Origin: Microdochium bolleyi
Lineage: Eukaryota; Ascomycota; Sordariomycetes; Xylariales; Microdochiaceae
DNA: 64,000 nt
Direction: 5' to 3'
Assembly: GCA_001566295.1 (NCBI GenBank)
Contig: KQ964250.1
Coordinates: forward strand, 1,240,001 to 1,304,000
Shown: positions 20,621-34,400 of the stretch, piece after piece
How positions within the stretch are numbered: the stretch's first letter is position 1
Layout of the letters: each line of letters begins with the position of its first letter
Position numbers and translations under genes: made by a program
Notes under the pieces: model-generated
Database searches by the model: none
What the model was told of the DNA's origin: nothing
Seen by the model: the letters and a program-made list of their open reading frames with translations, nothing else

Positions 20621-23600
20621 ATGGGCAAGAAGAGGAAGCAAAGCTCCAAGGCCGGCGCCCAGGACGCCCTGCCGTCTCAGAAGCGGGCAAAGACCGCCGC
20701 TGCAGATGTCGTCAACTTCACTGGCGACTTGGACGGTTCTACAACCACGGTTCTTGACAAGTCCGCCTTCACCGAGCAAGTCTCGGGCGAGGATCGCAAG
20801 CGAGAGGCTGCCGTCTACGAACTCCTTGGCAGCGTTGATGTCTCGGAGCGCATCACTGCCGCCGACGCCCTCATCACTGGACTCCTCAGCTCGCCTGAAG
20901 CCGTCCTGCGGAGACATATCGAGAAGCGCCTCTTCCGCGGGCTGGCCAGTTCTCGGAATGCTTCCAGAGTCGGTTTCAGTCTGGTCCTGACCGAATTGCT
21001 GGGACAGCTCTTTGGGCGCAAGGATCTTGCCAAGACCAAGTTCCCAGGTCTCACGTTCGACAACGTCCTGGACTTGCTCTTGGAAACGACACAACCCGGC
21101 GGAAGCGTGCCTGGTCAGGAAGAGCGGGACTTCTACTTTGGGCAGCTTTTTGGTCTTCAGTGCTTCGTTGAAGCCAAGATCATCTTCGACGACGACTCGC
21201 GATGGCACAAGATTTTGGACCTCCTGCTCAAGGCTGCCGACAAAAAGGTCTGGCTGCGCTCGCATTGCGGTTGGGTCATTGTCGAAGCACTGCCACACAT
21301 GGGTCAGGCGAGAGCCGAGGATCTTCTCAAGAAGCTGTCAGAGCTCGGATGGGCGAAGACCGCAGAGGGCGTCGGCATCTGGCTCAAAACGCGGGCGATC
21401 TATCCAGGCATCAAGACACCTGCGAAGCCCTGGCGTGACCCACTGGCTCCTGGCAGCATCCCCGAGCTGGCTCGCGTGCTGAAAGAAAACGTCAAGCAAG
21501 ACACTGGCGAAGATAAGAATGGGCCGAAGATCAAGCAGGGCAATGCCTCTGCGCAGTTGAACTTTGTCTGGGATCTTATCTTGGCTTCGTTTTCCACGCG
21601 TGGTGGCTTATCCCGGAGCCATGACAAGGATCTGTTCAAGCAGTTCTGGAGCACTGTGGTGGACGGTGAGTAGCAATGCCTGGCAAAGTACCTAGATCGA
21701 TTGCTAACACGAGATTACAGACGGTTTGTTCTCCAAAAACGCCACAGACGGGCAGAAGTACCGAGGCTTCATGATCTTCCAGAAATTCATCACTGGCTTT
21801 GGGCCAGATGACAAGACCCTCGTACTGGATCTGTTCACCAAGAACCTTATGAGATGTCTTGTCAACCAGGCTGCCGCCGAGGACCGCTACCTGCACCGCG
21901 CTGCCCTGCGTTGCCTCGACGTGATCGACCAGGCTGTCAAGTCTTCTCCGGAACTTCTTGTGCCTGTCCTGAAGCAACTGCTCGGCAAATGGGGTTCGTA
22001 CGATTTCGACCAGAAGACAAACACCAAGACAATTGAGAAGCTCATGCAATGGGCAACGGTGGAAAATGCGGACGAGGTGCTCAAGTTGTTGAGGGACCCG
22101 ATCGTTGTGATCAAGGGGTAAGCAATAGCACTATTCTGTGGTCGGAACAAGACTAATTCAAGCTGTAGTGACGAGAAAGAGGTCGAGAACTTCCGCCAAG
22201 TCTATGCTCAGTACATCCTCCGCCTCGCCACGCAAGCAAAGCTCGACTCGGAAGCCTCCAGCGACGGTACCCCTCACGTACCCGAGCTGGCGATCAGCGA
22301 GCTCGCTAGCGGCGCTTACACCATCACAGACGACTTCACGCCAGAGATCTCTGAGAAAACCCGCGAGGTCTTCCGGAGTCGCCTGTCCTCTGCCTTTGCT
22401 AGATTAACCAAGCGCAAGGAAGACTTCAAGCATCTCTGCAACGCAGTGGCGTCTGTCAAGCCAAGTGCCGTGGCCATGAGCGAGGAACTGGAGTCAGAAC
22501 GCTCTATCGCGCTCAAGGCCGTGAAGAAGCAGCTTAAGGCAAGCAAGAAGTCCGACAGCAGCAAGGGCGCAAATAGCAGCACGTCACTCGGTCTTGCATT
22601 GTTGTACGCAGTAGCAATCCTGCAGCTATACAATGGTGCGCCAGATGCGATTGACCTGCTGCAAGACCTCAAGCGGTGCAGCGAGAAGACGAAAGACGAT
22701 GACCAGTCCGGGACGTCAGGTCTCCTGGTCGAGATTCTCTTGTCGCTTGTCTCCCAGCAGTCCTCTTTGATGCGTCAGATCAGCCAGCAAGTGTTTGAGG
22801 CTTTCACGTCACAAATCTCTGCGGAGGCGCTGGAGCTGTTGACTGAGCCTCTTGTCGCCGAGGAGAACCAGCGTGGGTACCAGGCACTCTTCGAGAACTT
22901 GGACGACGAGGAGATGGTCGACGCCGACGATGCGGAATCGGGTGATGAAGAAGATAGCGACGGAGATGCTGATGACGTAGAAGATGTTGAGGAGGATGAC
23001 ATGTCTGAGATTGGTTCTGACGTCGAGTTCACAACTCTGAACGGGGACGATGCCGAAGCCGATGATGACGAGGAGGATGGAGAGGACTCTAGCGACGACG
23101 AGGAAGAGGATGATGCCGAGGCCAAGGAACTTGCAGACTTCGACGACGCTCTTGCCAAGCTCCTCAAAAGCCGGCGTCTCGATCAAGATGCTGCGGCCGC
23201 TGGAGATGACGACTCAGATGACGAGTCCGACATGACCGACTCAGAGATGATCGAACTCGACGAAAAGCTCACTGAGGTTTTCAAACAGCGCGCAGCCAAG
23301 ACGAAGGCCAACAAGACCAAGGAGAAGCGCGACGCCAAGGAGACAGTACTCAACTTCAAGCGTCGCATCCTCGAGCTTCTTGACATCTACGTGAAGCAGG
23401 AAGCCTCGAACCCTGTCGCGTTCAACGTGCTGCTTCCCCTGCTGCAGCTCGTCCGCACGACGACGGACAAGTCGCTCACCGACAAGGCCATCAAGGCCAT
23501 CGAGGCTTTCGCCAGCGCGCTTAAGAAGAAGCAGCAGGCGCAACCAGAAGGGCAAAAGCAGCACCAGCTCTCCACGGAAGAGCAGCTCGACCTCCTCAAG

Positions 23601-23864
23601 CGCATCCACCACGAGGCGACGCAGGGCGAGACGCACGCCTTCGCCAAGGCAGCCTCGCGGGCCAGCCTGGTCATCGCGTCGAGTTTGTTCACAGCCGCCT
23701 CGACGGCGGACGAAAAGGCCGAGAACATCCAGCTCGTCGCAAGGGCGTACGCGGACACGCAGGCCCGCTGGGCGAGCGGCGCGATCAAGATGCAGCCTGT
23801 CTTCTTCTCGGACTGGCTCAACTGGTGTCAGGGGCAGGCCAGTAACGCCACGCAGCAGCATTAG
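20621..23864 (+). CDS. POL5: DNA polymerase phi / Pol5 (MYBBP1A family) ribosome biogenesis protein
   Basis: Three exons: 20621-21665, 21721-22117 and 22169-23864, giving 1045 aa. Introns are 55 and 51 nt (donors GTGAGT and GTAAGC, acceptors TACAG and TGTAG). The start MGKKRKQ carries a basic nuclear signal. The Pol5/MYBBP1A core is clear: EAVYELLGSV, HIEKRLFRGLASSRNASRVGF, SLVLTELLGQLFG, FGQLFGLQCFVEA, WVIVEALPHMGQ and TSLGLALLYAVAILQLYNGAPDAI. A run of Asp/Glu/Ser covers about residues 723-805, and the C-terminal third is helical (KETVLNFKRRILELLDIYVKQEASNPVAFNVLLPLLQL). Despite the name, the family lacks proven polymerase function in this form; yeast Pol5 acts in the nucleolus in rRNA production and large-subunit assembly. 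No truncation is visible. Confidence 0.95.
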
Positions 23865-26640
23865 TCAAAACAGGGAAAAGGGACAAGGCGTTGTGGTAGT
23901 TTTCTGTAGCATATGCACAAATGGATAGAATAGTGAGATGGTTCATCGTGATGCAGTTTTGTCCTCCACGTCGGATGTATGTTGTATCTCCACGGGCTTG
24001 GATTGGTGACAAACGATTTTCAGTTCTTGTCAGAAGTGCCTCACATAGCACGATGATAGCATATAGGCTTCAACTCAACACTCCCTCTTACATGGTACCG
24101 ACGATTCCACAGTACGCCTCACGATCTCCGGGGACTGCGGTCAGGCAGAGACAGCTCAATGTCAGCCGATGCCGCCAACTCCAGCCAGGAAGTTCCCTGC
24201 AGAGTCTCAGGAACAGGAACGTAGCCGTTATTGTGCACAGCCCCTGCTTCGTCTGATGAGTCTAGAAGCCCGCTCGATGGCATCGCAGGCCCCGGGTATA
24301 TCCCTTCTCAGTAGCCGGCTGCCGTGCAGACGGCGCATCCATGGCGCCTTCTGGATTCGTGATTCCTACGAGGATGAACCCGGGGCATTTCTGCTAGAAT
24401 CGACCCACAGCTAGGAGCTAGCCGTGGGCCGCCTATGGCAGCCGAGGCGGCGGTGCTGTGTGTTTTGCCTGGGAAGTGCGGTTGGTCTGGCGATAATATT
24501 ATTACGCTCTGTGGATCATTAGCTACATCTGTGCGTTCCAGTTCATCTCAACTCTGCAATGTCCTGAGGCGCACATATCCCAGCCTCTTGGATGTGTTTG
24601 TTGTGACTTGGGTCCATCGAGACTTGATCTTAGCTTCCGTTGGCGCCGAACCCTCGTGTGGTCTGGCTGCGCGTGGACGCAAACTTGTGGCATGATCGCT
24701 CCCAATGACCTGTCATCTCGAGAACAAAGGTTTAGTCCTACATCTCCCAGTCTCTCCGTATGTAACTCAGACTAGGATGCGTCCTTTAGCAATAGGCCCG
24801 ACACGGACCGTAGTCTACCACTGCTGGAATGCCGCCGACGAGCCGCGGACCACCGGCCATTCCGTCCGCGTCTTCCCATAAGCTACAAATGGGTTTACTT
24901 TAGTGTTCAGACTAAGCTGCACCCACTCGGCACGCCTGCACACGTGAGGCGGATGTTGTCTTAGCTCGGTGAAGGAGCCTCTTGGGAGGATAGCAACACG
25001 ATCACCAAAACTTCCTCGGGGTCAGCAGGGAAATCCTGGAATGCAACGGAAGCCAATTTCGAAAAACGGCCGGCAAGAGCTTCGGAACAGTCTCGGCCTG
25101 GGCCGAGGCGAGAATGTCGGAGATGAGACCGCCTCACTGGAGGTCTCTCAATGCGGCACGCGTGTTAGACGCGCCCATCGGGTACATACCTTAACATACC
25201 CTAATCTAAGACCACTTACACGCGCACTGCCGCATGTTCTCCATGCCAGCACCAACAAAGCTGCACCTATGCATCACGCCATGGGCTCGCTCCCATTCCT
25301 GCGCCCGCCTCTTATGACGTAGGTTAGCGATCACAAGCTTTTCTCCCAGTCTGTGTGCAGGTCATGCAACTGCCAGGTTTTATCCTGGCCATTTTTCTCC
25401 AGGCTCTCTTCACCGAGCACGTGGCACACCAGACCCATGTTGTTTTCTCGTGCCACATGGACTCCGTAGCGGCCTGTGCTTCTCCTCTTCCAACGACGAG
25501 CAAGAAACTCCGCAAATTCGGCAATTTAAAGGTCTGCAGCTTGAGGATCACAGGTAGTCATACAACCGTGATCTATGGGTGGCTAGCGCTTCTTGCGCAT
25601 CGCGTCCGCAAAAAAATAATTTTTTTTCTTTATTGTCTCCAGAGCGGACTATGATTGTCCTGGCTCGGCAGCAATCTCCAGTGGCCATCCAAGAAAGACG
25701 AGCGATGGGATACCATTTCAAGATCCAGGGTGCACGCTGTCACTCATGCATGGATCAATGGAACCTGCACTGACGTCACGCCTCGAGCTTAATGATCAAC
25801 GAACAATCCGAGCGCACAAGGCTGAGAGGGCTTGCCCATCGAGATGGATGCTCGTGGCTGGCAGGGGATGCTGCCCGGGGCAGCTGACTCAAATGTCGCG
25901 CGTCGATCGACATGCTGATCGTGATGGAGGACTAGGTTTGGAGATCTTCCATGGCTCGTAGTGATCCCTGGTGGGATGTAAACAAAGAGAGGAGATTGGC
26001 AGAGCGTCTAGCCGGCCCCCATTAGCTGTGAGCATTCACCGCCGATACTGTAAAGCTCAGAAATGTCTCGGTGCTGGCACGGCGCGCGCGGGAATTCCAG
26101 GTCAAGAAGAACGTTCGAGAAGTCCAGCTTCCTGGGAGCTCACTGGAATGGCATCAGGATGAGGGCAATGACTCGGGGGGGTTGTAATTTTGCAAGCAGA
26201 TATGGAAATTGTCCGTGTGAAAGACGAAAAACCAACTTCTCGAGCCAGTTGAGACACGAGTGGACAGAATTCGGAATCCTGCGGGCGCCAGGCCTCAGAC
26301 GAAGCCTCACAATTAAAGAGGCATGATTTTCAAGGGCCGGTCGGTGTCAGCCTCACGTTTAGTTCTTCAGCAGTGGCACAGCCTTGTTGTGCTCGTGAGA
26401 ACCTTGGACCGTATGAACTTGTTTGTGTAATATTGCCTCTCAACAGGATTATCTGATCACAGGCGAAACAAGACGAGCAGTGACTATGATATATTTGAAA
26501 GTTGATGGCAATTTGTATAAAGGCCACTTATTGGAGACAAATAACTTTAGAACGGCGGACCACGCAAGGCAAGCTCGAGTCCTTTAATATCACAAGGAAA
26601 AGGAACAGACCAAACATGGCGGAAACAACATGATACGGAT
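23865..26640. other. Intergenic region, first part of a 14-kb gene-free interval
   Basis: No protein-like frame on either strand; the longest frames are about 100-120 codons of scrambled composition. A poly(dA)/poly(dT) junction (seven A, TA, then a T run) lies at 25609-25629, a type of sequence that excludes nucleosomes. Confidence 0.5.
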
Positions 26641-28180
26641 AAACATCGAATTTCATGCAGATTCCCCTAATCCGCAACCATCACGATACCGACTGCGTCC
26701 ACTTATCGAGAGAGACAGATAGTATCGAAGACACCTGTGTTCACCCGGCCTTTCACTTTCACAACACGCACTACTGCGACAACGACCACATACCACTCAC
26801 TCGGGTCAATTAAACGCGCATCGATTAACCCAGACACTGGCAATTTTTGCTCTTTGTTTATCCTATTTTTCCCAAGACAAGGTTACCAGAAAGTAACGAG
26901 TATGATATCAATAAGGACGATATGAAAGTCATGTTTTCTGAAAACCCTCGACAGAATCTCCATTCTTCACATCAGGTAAACCGAAGTCTCACATCGTACA
27001 AACATCGTCCCAGACCATGCGGAGTTGATAGACATCATCCTAGAGCATACGAAGATACTTACTACTACTTGTGCACTTCTTTCGGCAACATTTAATGGTG
27101 CTCCAGTCTTTGACTACACTAAGAGCCCTTCTCTGTGGATACAATACTGAACTGACAGCGAGTCCCGAGATCTTCTGATAACACTTCCACAAGAGGAGAA
27201 TAGACACACAAGCCCTCTCCACTACGGATCTTCCTCCTCACTTACTCGCTCTAGAGTTAAGACACATCCACCCTCCAAGTCGCGCGGGAACCCCAGCTTC
27301 GAGACTTCATTCTCGAATATTTCTCCTTCCCTTGCCTCCAGGACCCCATATAATGTCGTACGTCTTCCGCATTCCGAGACCAGCTCTGCCGTTCGTCTCC
27401 ACGTTATTAGCTCACGACTGACTAGAGACACAAGAGAACCCGCAGCCTCCCTTAGATCCACTTCACACGAGACTTGGAGACGTATCAGTATACAACCAAC
27501 TCCTCCCTTGCGGGAAAGAAACGGACAGCGGCAAAGAAAAATCCACTAACTATCGGGGTCCAGACCGCACCACCCGAATATGAACGAGACATGGTGATAT
27601 CCACTCCGATGGGGAAAAAAAGCAGTAAGCGCCACGCCGCCACTAGATCCGCCCACGACCCAGCCTGCTGGAACACAACTTGAACAGACCCTGATACACC
27701 CGCGAGCAAGGAAGCTCCTGGCAGCAGCAGCAGCAGCGGTGGTAATCAACACGCGACAAGTCCAGCCAGCCACGGCTAGCTGAGCAAGTTTAGAGCTACT
27801 AATCAATCCAGCGCAAGCCACCGCGAGCCCACGCCGCAGAACGTGCGCGGTGTTGGGTTTACCCAGGTATGTCGCGCAACACACCCGCTTGTGACCTCGG
27901 CAAGAGCCACGCTCGGGGAAGCCGGCGGGCTGAAAGAGCTTCTTGTGGGTGCATAGTGTGACGATAAGCCCGACAGTAGCCTGACGACAACAGCAACAGT
28001 TAGCTGCGCGTAGCCATGCCTAGCTTGCGAGCTCACAGCTCACCAAACACAAACAGCTCGCACCGCGCAGCACAACCCGGTCACAGCAACAACAAGACAG
28101 CGCACAGCGCACAGCACACAGCGCACAGCGCACAGCATGCACCCCCAAAGCCCACCCACCGGTCGTGAATCTGTGCAGCC
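26641..28180. other. C/A-rich, G-poor (plus strand) tract
   Basis: The plus strand is strongly enriched in C and A over G; for example 26761-26820 has 22 C and 9 G. In this window such skew is otherwise seen in untranslated parts of plus-strand transcripts (before PRE10 and CDC25, after CDC25). The open frames here (such as 27222-27461 minus, 79 codons, with several ATA/CTA codons) give no recognisable protein. It contains a (GCA)5 run at 27721-27735. Confidence 0.4.
28097..28138. repeat. Tandem 21-nt repeat, two copies
   Basis: Two 21-nt copies (28097-28117 and 28118-28138) identical except for the last base, each built from shorter CACAGCG/CACAGCA units. A simple-sequence minisatellite, probably length-variable between strains. 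Confidence 0.85.
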
Positions 28181-31100
28181 GCCGCTACCTCTCTTCCCGT
28201 CTCGTGATTGCCAGAGCTAAGATGATGCCCATTCCCGCCCGCCGCTTGGGCCGCCTAAACGGGCCGCTGCGCTGGCAAGAGCTCCGTTGGTCCAGCAACA
28301 AACATGAATACACCACCTCCTGACCGACCCCCCAGCGAAGCACGCGCCCGCAACAACAGCTGAGCAATTGAGTCTCAGGGTCCCCAAAGGATACCCACAG
28401 ACGTTCAATGAGGGTACAGACTCCGTACTGTGGGAATTGGACCCTTCCTCGACGCCGGGTCGGTCAAGGAGGAAACCAAACGATGTGGAAAACCCCAGGG
28501 TGACCGCCAGAAACAAGGGCCCGACCAGCCAGGGATGACGACGTTGCTAATTATTATCGGCCCCGACCTTTGGACAGCGGCGGCCTGGATCGGGACCGGG
28601 CAAGGGGTCCTCCTTTTCCTTTTCCTTTTCCTTGCCATAAAGACCCTGTCAACCAGCCAGCCACCATTGCGACCAAACCGACGCCTGCAGTTGCCGTGAG
28701 AAAGACGCCTTCCTTCATCTGGCTCTGTCCAACGGGGACTGCAGCTCGTCAGCGCAACCCGGGCTTGCTAGGCTTTGGGCTCGGCTAGATGGAAAGGATG
28801 GAGGGGGGGATAGGGATCCCTGACGGGCTGAAACCACTCGCACGCTTACATTGATTAAGTTGGCGTGACGAGAGAGAGCAGCACTAGCCAGCTCGTCTCA
28901 GTGTTGCACCCATGTCCTGATCGTCAGCCAGCCCGAATCTGGTGGTGTGCTGGTTCCCGTTTCGGGCAACCGAAGATCCCCATTGGCGCCAGAGATGCTG
29001 TCCTGGCGGTCGAAGGCGTGCTCTAGACCCGGGGCACGTGTCGTGGTGGCCATCAGCCGAGCCAGGCGAGCCGCTTGATGGGCTTTTCCCTCAGTCTCTC
29101 TCGGCGGAGATAGGTAGCCAGCCAGCTCTGTCTCTCCACTTCCACTTCCACGTGCCAGACATAAGTTAGCTCGTGGCTGCCACCTCGGGGAGCTCGTTCG
29201 CCGCCGTGCCCGGTGCCGGCCACCGCAGCAGCCCGCACAGCCCACTTCCTCGTTGACAGTGCTTTTCTTTTCCCCCGTGTGCAAAACTCACCTCACCCAG
29301 GGCGGCGACCCGACCAGGCCCGCCCGCAGGCGGATCTCCGCAGCTCCGCAGTTCCGCAGGGCCCCCATCTCGTGACCTCGCCCATTCCGGGACATCATCC
29401 GCCGGGGTGTTCGTTCACAGAACCACGGGGCAAACTGAAGCTTGTCAGTATTATTCAGCTTACGCCAACCGGGCACCCATCGTCTTCCCATGATGATGAT
29501 ATCAACCATGAGCAAGAACACACCGTTTCTCGGTGCGTGGCCACGCGCCTAGACTCCTCCTCCTTGCTTCCTTCCTCGACCCGAGCCCGCTAGAAGCAGA
29601 AGCTAAAACTCCCCAGCGCCCAGCTAGCCAGGGGCACAAAACGTGCTTGCCCTCGGCCCATCCTCGTGACGTGGAGAGCCTGGCCGCGCGCCCCGCTCCT
29701 CTCTGTCATGAATTGAGTGACTCTGTTGTCGAGGAGGGAGGGGATTGGGGGGAGGGGGAAGGGTTCGCCCGGGGCCGGTCAACCTGCGTGACTGATGGCG
29801 CTCTGCTCGAGTGAGGGACGTTCAGTATTGCAGAACCCAAAAGAGAGGCAGCCAGGCGGCGGACATCGCTGTCCTGCCTCACTGGGCTGTGGCTATCGCT
29901 GTCGCCGAGTGGGTCGCACAAGTCCTGCAGTAGGCGAAGCAAGGGCCGGGGTGAGCTCCTGGGAGCTTTTGGTCACTTGAGCTCTGCCATTGGACGAAGC
30001 TCATGTGGGAACCGCGCGCGTCGCGTCGAGCACAAGGACAAAAAAGTGAGGGGTTGATTGTTGACGCCCTCGCTTTTTTCTTTTGTTTACTTTATTGCCT
30101 GTTTCGGCATCATCATCTGGTTCGCGGGGGAAGAGGCAGGTCCTCGCTGTCCGACACCGGTCCCCGTCGAAGGAGGAGGGATGACGAGAAGAAATCATCC
30201 GAGGTGTGAGGTCCGCGAGTTGAAACATGCTCTCCGGGGTCCGCTTACCTCACTGTGCCTCTCTCGTTGCTCTCCTGATGATCCCCGCATTCCACTGGGC
30301 TGTTCTCTGTGCTCGGGTTTCTGTCATTTTTCTCGCCTGCCCAGACTGCGCCCGAACACAGCCCTGCTCGGAGGTAAGATGCCCTTCTGGCTGTGAGCGA
30401 CAGCGACCCTGGCTGACTCCGGACGAGCAGCGGTCATGAACGAGTCACATGGGTAGGTCCACGCGCGGCGCCACAGGATTCGGGGACTTCGCAAGTGCGA
30501 GTGCTTGCGATGGCGGCATCGCACGCCTGATGAGCTCCGCCTCCCCCCATCGGCAGATCAGCCGTGACAAGCCGATGCTGTTCGTGACGGCCGTTTCACG
30601 TCCAACATGGCTCTTTTGACATGCTCGCATTTTTTGGGCGGCCATACGCAGGACTTGTCGGGGAAGAAAGGGGGACCGTCTGAGAGCGACTGGGAGCCCT
30701 GGAGGAGGACAATTTAAAGATTGAGGGGAAGGAGGCCTTTGCTGCGCTGTGACTGGCTGCTTCTCTTCAATGGCCATCCTGGTCCTGGTTGTGTGGCCCC
30801 CTTGTTCCTCACGAGGCTGCCCGGGGGGTCTTGTTCTCTTTCGCTGATGTGGTGGCATTGATGGCGAGGCTTGGCCGGCTTTTTGCAGCGTCACAGTCAC
30901 AGTGTTCGATAGGTAATAGCCAGTGTGATCATAAGACTTTCCCAGAGAGGGCACTCACAATGATGACAGGCACAATGGCGTCGACGGGGTTTCAGCTTGA
31001 ACTTGCAGGGAACTTCGACGCAGGAGGACTACGACCCTGACGATGATCGGATGTCGAAAAGTCGGCAACAGTCCGGACGGCTCCCAAGCGGCTGTAGCTG

Positions 31101-31499
31101 CCCTGTTCTCGCTTCAATTGCCGCACTCTTGGTTCGTTCGGGGTTGTGGTGCGACACAGCTTTCCATGCGCCCGCCAGTTCGGCCTTTTTTTCTTATGCA
31201 TTGTCAAACACCCGAAGAACCCGAAGATGCCACGGTCTGTTTCAAGAGGATGACGCATCCGCGGGCTTACTAGTCACGACGCCCGACCTGATCTACACCG
31301 AGCTGTCAAGTCAGCGCCGCCTATGCCTCATTAGCCTGCAACACTCGGCCTCCCAGTCACTACATTGTTTCCCCACCCTCTGTGCTCTGGTGAAGAGAGG
31401 AGCTTGGGCCATCTATATAAGGAGTTCTTTCTTTTCCTATGGTGGTCATGCTTGTTTTCGGGACAAGTCATGTTGGGGCCTCACGAGGTCTGGTAAATG
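28181..31499. other. Intergenic region with pyrimidine tract
   Basis: GC-rich DNA with no convincing gene. A (CCTTTT)-type pyrimidine run lies at 28609-28633. Open frames up to 169 codons exist on both strands but are Pro/Arg/Ser-rich shadows without domains. Confidence 0.45.
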
Positions 31500-34400
31500 A
31501 GTCCTGCCGAGGTGCGACAACAAGAAACCGTGAATCTATGCCGACATAAGCATGAGACAAACAGGCAAGGGCGGGTACGGACCGAGTATGGACAGCTCGA
31601 GGCTTGCCGTGCCGTTAATGCGATTCTTCGAAAGATAAGCGCTGCCAGCACCTCGTCTATGCCATGTGCGACGTGATAAGCGGCAATGGCAAACACTTCT
31701 AGCGTCAGCGGCACAATGCCTGAACTGACCGCTACGAACGCAAACGACTTGTCGAGCGGCGTGCTAGCACACGGCCCGTCGATCTTGAAGCTCGTAACAC
31801 CGACTCGCAAGCCATTTCCAAGACGGAACCCACCTGAGGTAGTGGCCACGGGCTACGTGATTCCAACGGCGTAACGCCGGGTTGCAGCGGGATCGTCTGC
31901 GTGCGTCGTGTCGAGCTGTGCAAGGTCCGTGAGCTCTCGCTAGCACCGGCGATCTCTGCGCTCCGTTGTCAACATGTGTGCCGTACGGTGGGCGGACGGA
32001 GTGCTCCGTGCCTAGTCAGACGGAGTGCACCGCCAGACGAGGGAGGCTTTGACAAGACAGCAAAAGCTTCCAAAGCGAATGACAAGCGCTAGAACCACGA
32101 ATCATCCTGGTGGATCCAGGTCTGCAACCCTTTCTAAGGTCCCCAACCCATGCGCTCGGATGTCTGGTTCGTCTGCAGATAAGTGATCGGCTGCAGAGCC
32201 AGAACCAATTCAGCGCTTGACAGTCTGCCAATGACGATCTTCTGCAAGTCAGACCTCGCTAATATCGACGAATCCAGCAAGGCCCGCTTGCAACAGAAAG
32301 TCGTCATGTCCAGGCCAGGTCATTCGCGAACCTCATCGACAGTAAACAACTCGATACTGTACTTCCATTGGCTTCCGCCCTCGGCCCCGCCTTGCAGCTG
32401 AACATGGATCAAGAGTCAATAGCGTCAAGTCGGATCGTGATCGGCCCATACTAGCTCAAACGCTCCCGCCATTGTTCATTGTTGTGTGACCGTCAAGTCT
32501 CTCTGCCATGTGTTTGCCACAGGATTGTAGATGAGCGCACCGCCTTCTATCGTGCTGGGCTTCTGAAGCCTGACTGCTCAAGGTCGTCGCACGAGAGGTG
32601 GTAGACTAGGCCCGTGAGCACACCAATGAGGCTCAGTGGAACGCGGCTCACCACCACCATCTCTGTCTCCGAACGTGGCTGTGGGAAAAGGCAGGATAAG
32701 GTAGTCGGACAGACGTCGGTGATGCACAGCGCTTGTATCGACCCGAGCGATACAGACTGACAGCTTGGATTGGAGCCAGGATTGTGGTTTTGCGGCTGGT
32801 CGCCTCGTTCGGGCCATCGAGATCCGGGGATGGGTGTTGCAAAGTCTCATCTTCGATGCGGAACAATCTGCAACACTCAGGAGGTTGCAGATGGAAAACT
32901 ATGTTGGAACAGGCACTGATTGGCTGATGCATCTGTGAGCCCGCGCGGGGTGTCGGCGAATTCCTGTTTCCTGATGGACCGATGACGATTGTTTTCGTTG
33001 TGGGAGACGCGCCGACACGCGTTTTAGATGGGGGAAAGTACCTTAAGGTAGGCGCTGTTCCTGGTCAGCCCTGTGGCCAAGCACTCTTTTGCCTGAACCA
33101 CCCACACACACCTGCTCGGCACGGCACTGAATCGTGGGCCGCACCGCACCAGCGTCGCATAGCGTCGCAGTAGCCTTGACTGCGTAGGGACTTCTTTTGT
33201 GTCCTCCGCGCTCCTACATCCATGGGAGTGGTTCGAGCTCCGGCGGAAGGGTCCGGTATGACGTTGCGTGCTCTGGCGGATCGGGACCCTTGGTGCTGCA
33301 TCGACGACCTACGGCTCCGGATCGGCAGGCATACGGAGACTATGCTTGCACCATGCGCTCGTCTTGTTGTTTACTTCCTCGCGTCCGGATGCTCGGCTGA
33401 TACGCTTGTGCGAGCGGTTACCCCGTCGATTGGCATCACGGCAATCCGCTTGCCGATGGGAGATCTGCCAGGGCGGTCGAGGGAGATGGAAAGATGGGAT
33501 TCTAGCGCATTGCCAGGCGGGAAGCGAGACGGGATTGCCAAGTGGCCGAGGTGCAGCGCATCAATTGTCGGCGTGTTTCTGTGGTGGCCACTGCTCACAC
33601 TGTAGTTGTGAGTTGTTCCCAAGACGGAGTGTAGGAGTCTCTGGCCAGGCGTCTCTGGGTGCTGCTATGCTTTGGCCCATCTCCGTGGTGCTGAGAGGCT
33701 TAGGTCCCTCTTCTGTCCGATGGACTTTCTGGGCAGGTAAACAAACAATCGCATCCAAACGGCATCAGTTTCTCAATTCCGATGCGCTCTCCTGATCGGC
33801 TCGTCCCCAGCGGCAGCACTGTCCGTTGCTATGCTATTCAGGGGGAAAAGCAACGAGCAGCAAATGGTTCGACCTCGCTGCAGGGCTCGACCATGGCTGC
33901 CAAATGCACCTGATTTGGAGCACGTTGCAAACAAATTTCGCGGGTCTCTCTTCGCGATGGGCCGTCACTCCAGGCTGGTCTGGGGGATGAAGAGCCCTGC
34001 CCGCCCACGTCCAATCACCAGGAAACACGCGGCAAACGTCAAATTACCTCCTCCGTACCAGCCCGAGGGCCGTGCAAAGGGAAGCTTGGGGAGATGCCGG
34101 GTCTTAGCTCGGAGCTTGGCCCAGGATGTTCCAGCGCAAACCAGCGTTCGAGACAGCAGACTCAGACAAACTGCACAGCGGCAGTTGCTTAATTAGTTCG
34201 CGAGGTTGTCTTAGAAGCCGACGAGACACGGTCAAGAGACTCGTCCGACTCCGTGCCTGTGAGTATCCACATTCACGAGTCCAGATGCTGCGCTGGCTGA
34301 TGGTAGAAAAAATGTGTGCTCGCGCGACAACCGGATGGCTCTGGGGCAATTCCACATCTGTCTCAGTTGCTCTTTAGTCAAGAGTTTGCCTTGGTCAATG

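Noticed and set aside
20187..20990. 267-codon plus-strand frame overlapping the start of POL5
   Set aside because: Different register from POL5; the POL5 frame has the family motifs and proper splice joins.
25190..25206. ACCCTAATC, resembling a telomere-repeat or telomerase RNA template
   Set aside because: Only about eight bases match the repeat, less than the one and a half units a template needs, and no supporting structure was seen.
33268..33795. 175-codon plus-strand frame in the gene-free interval
   Set aside because: Overlaps other frames of similar size, scrambled composition, no family resemblance.
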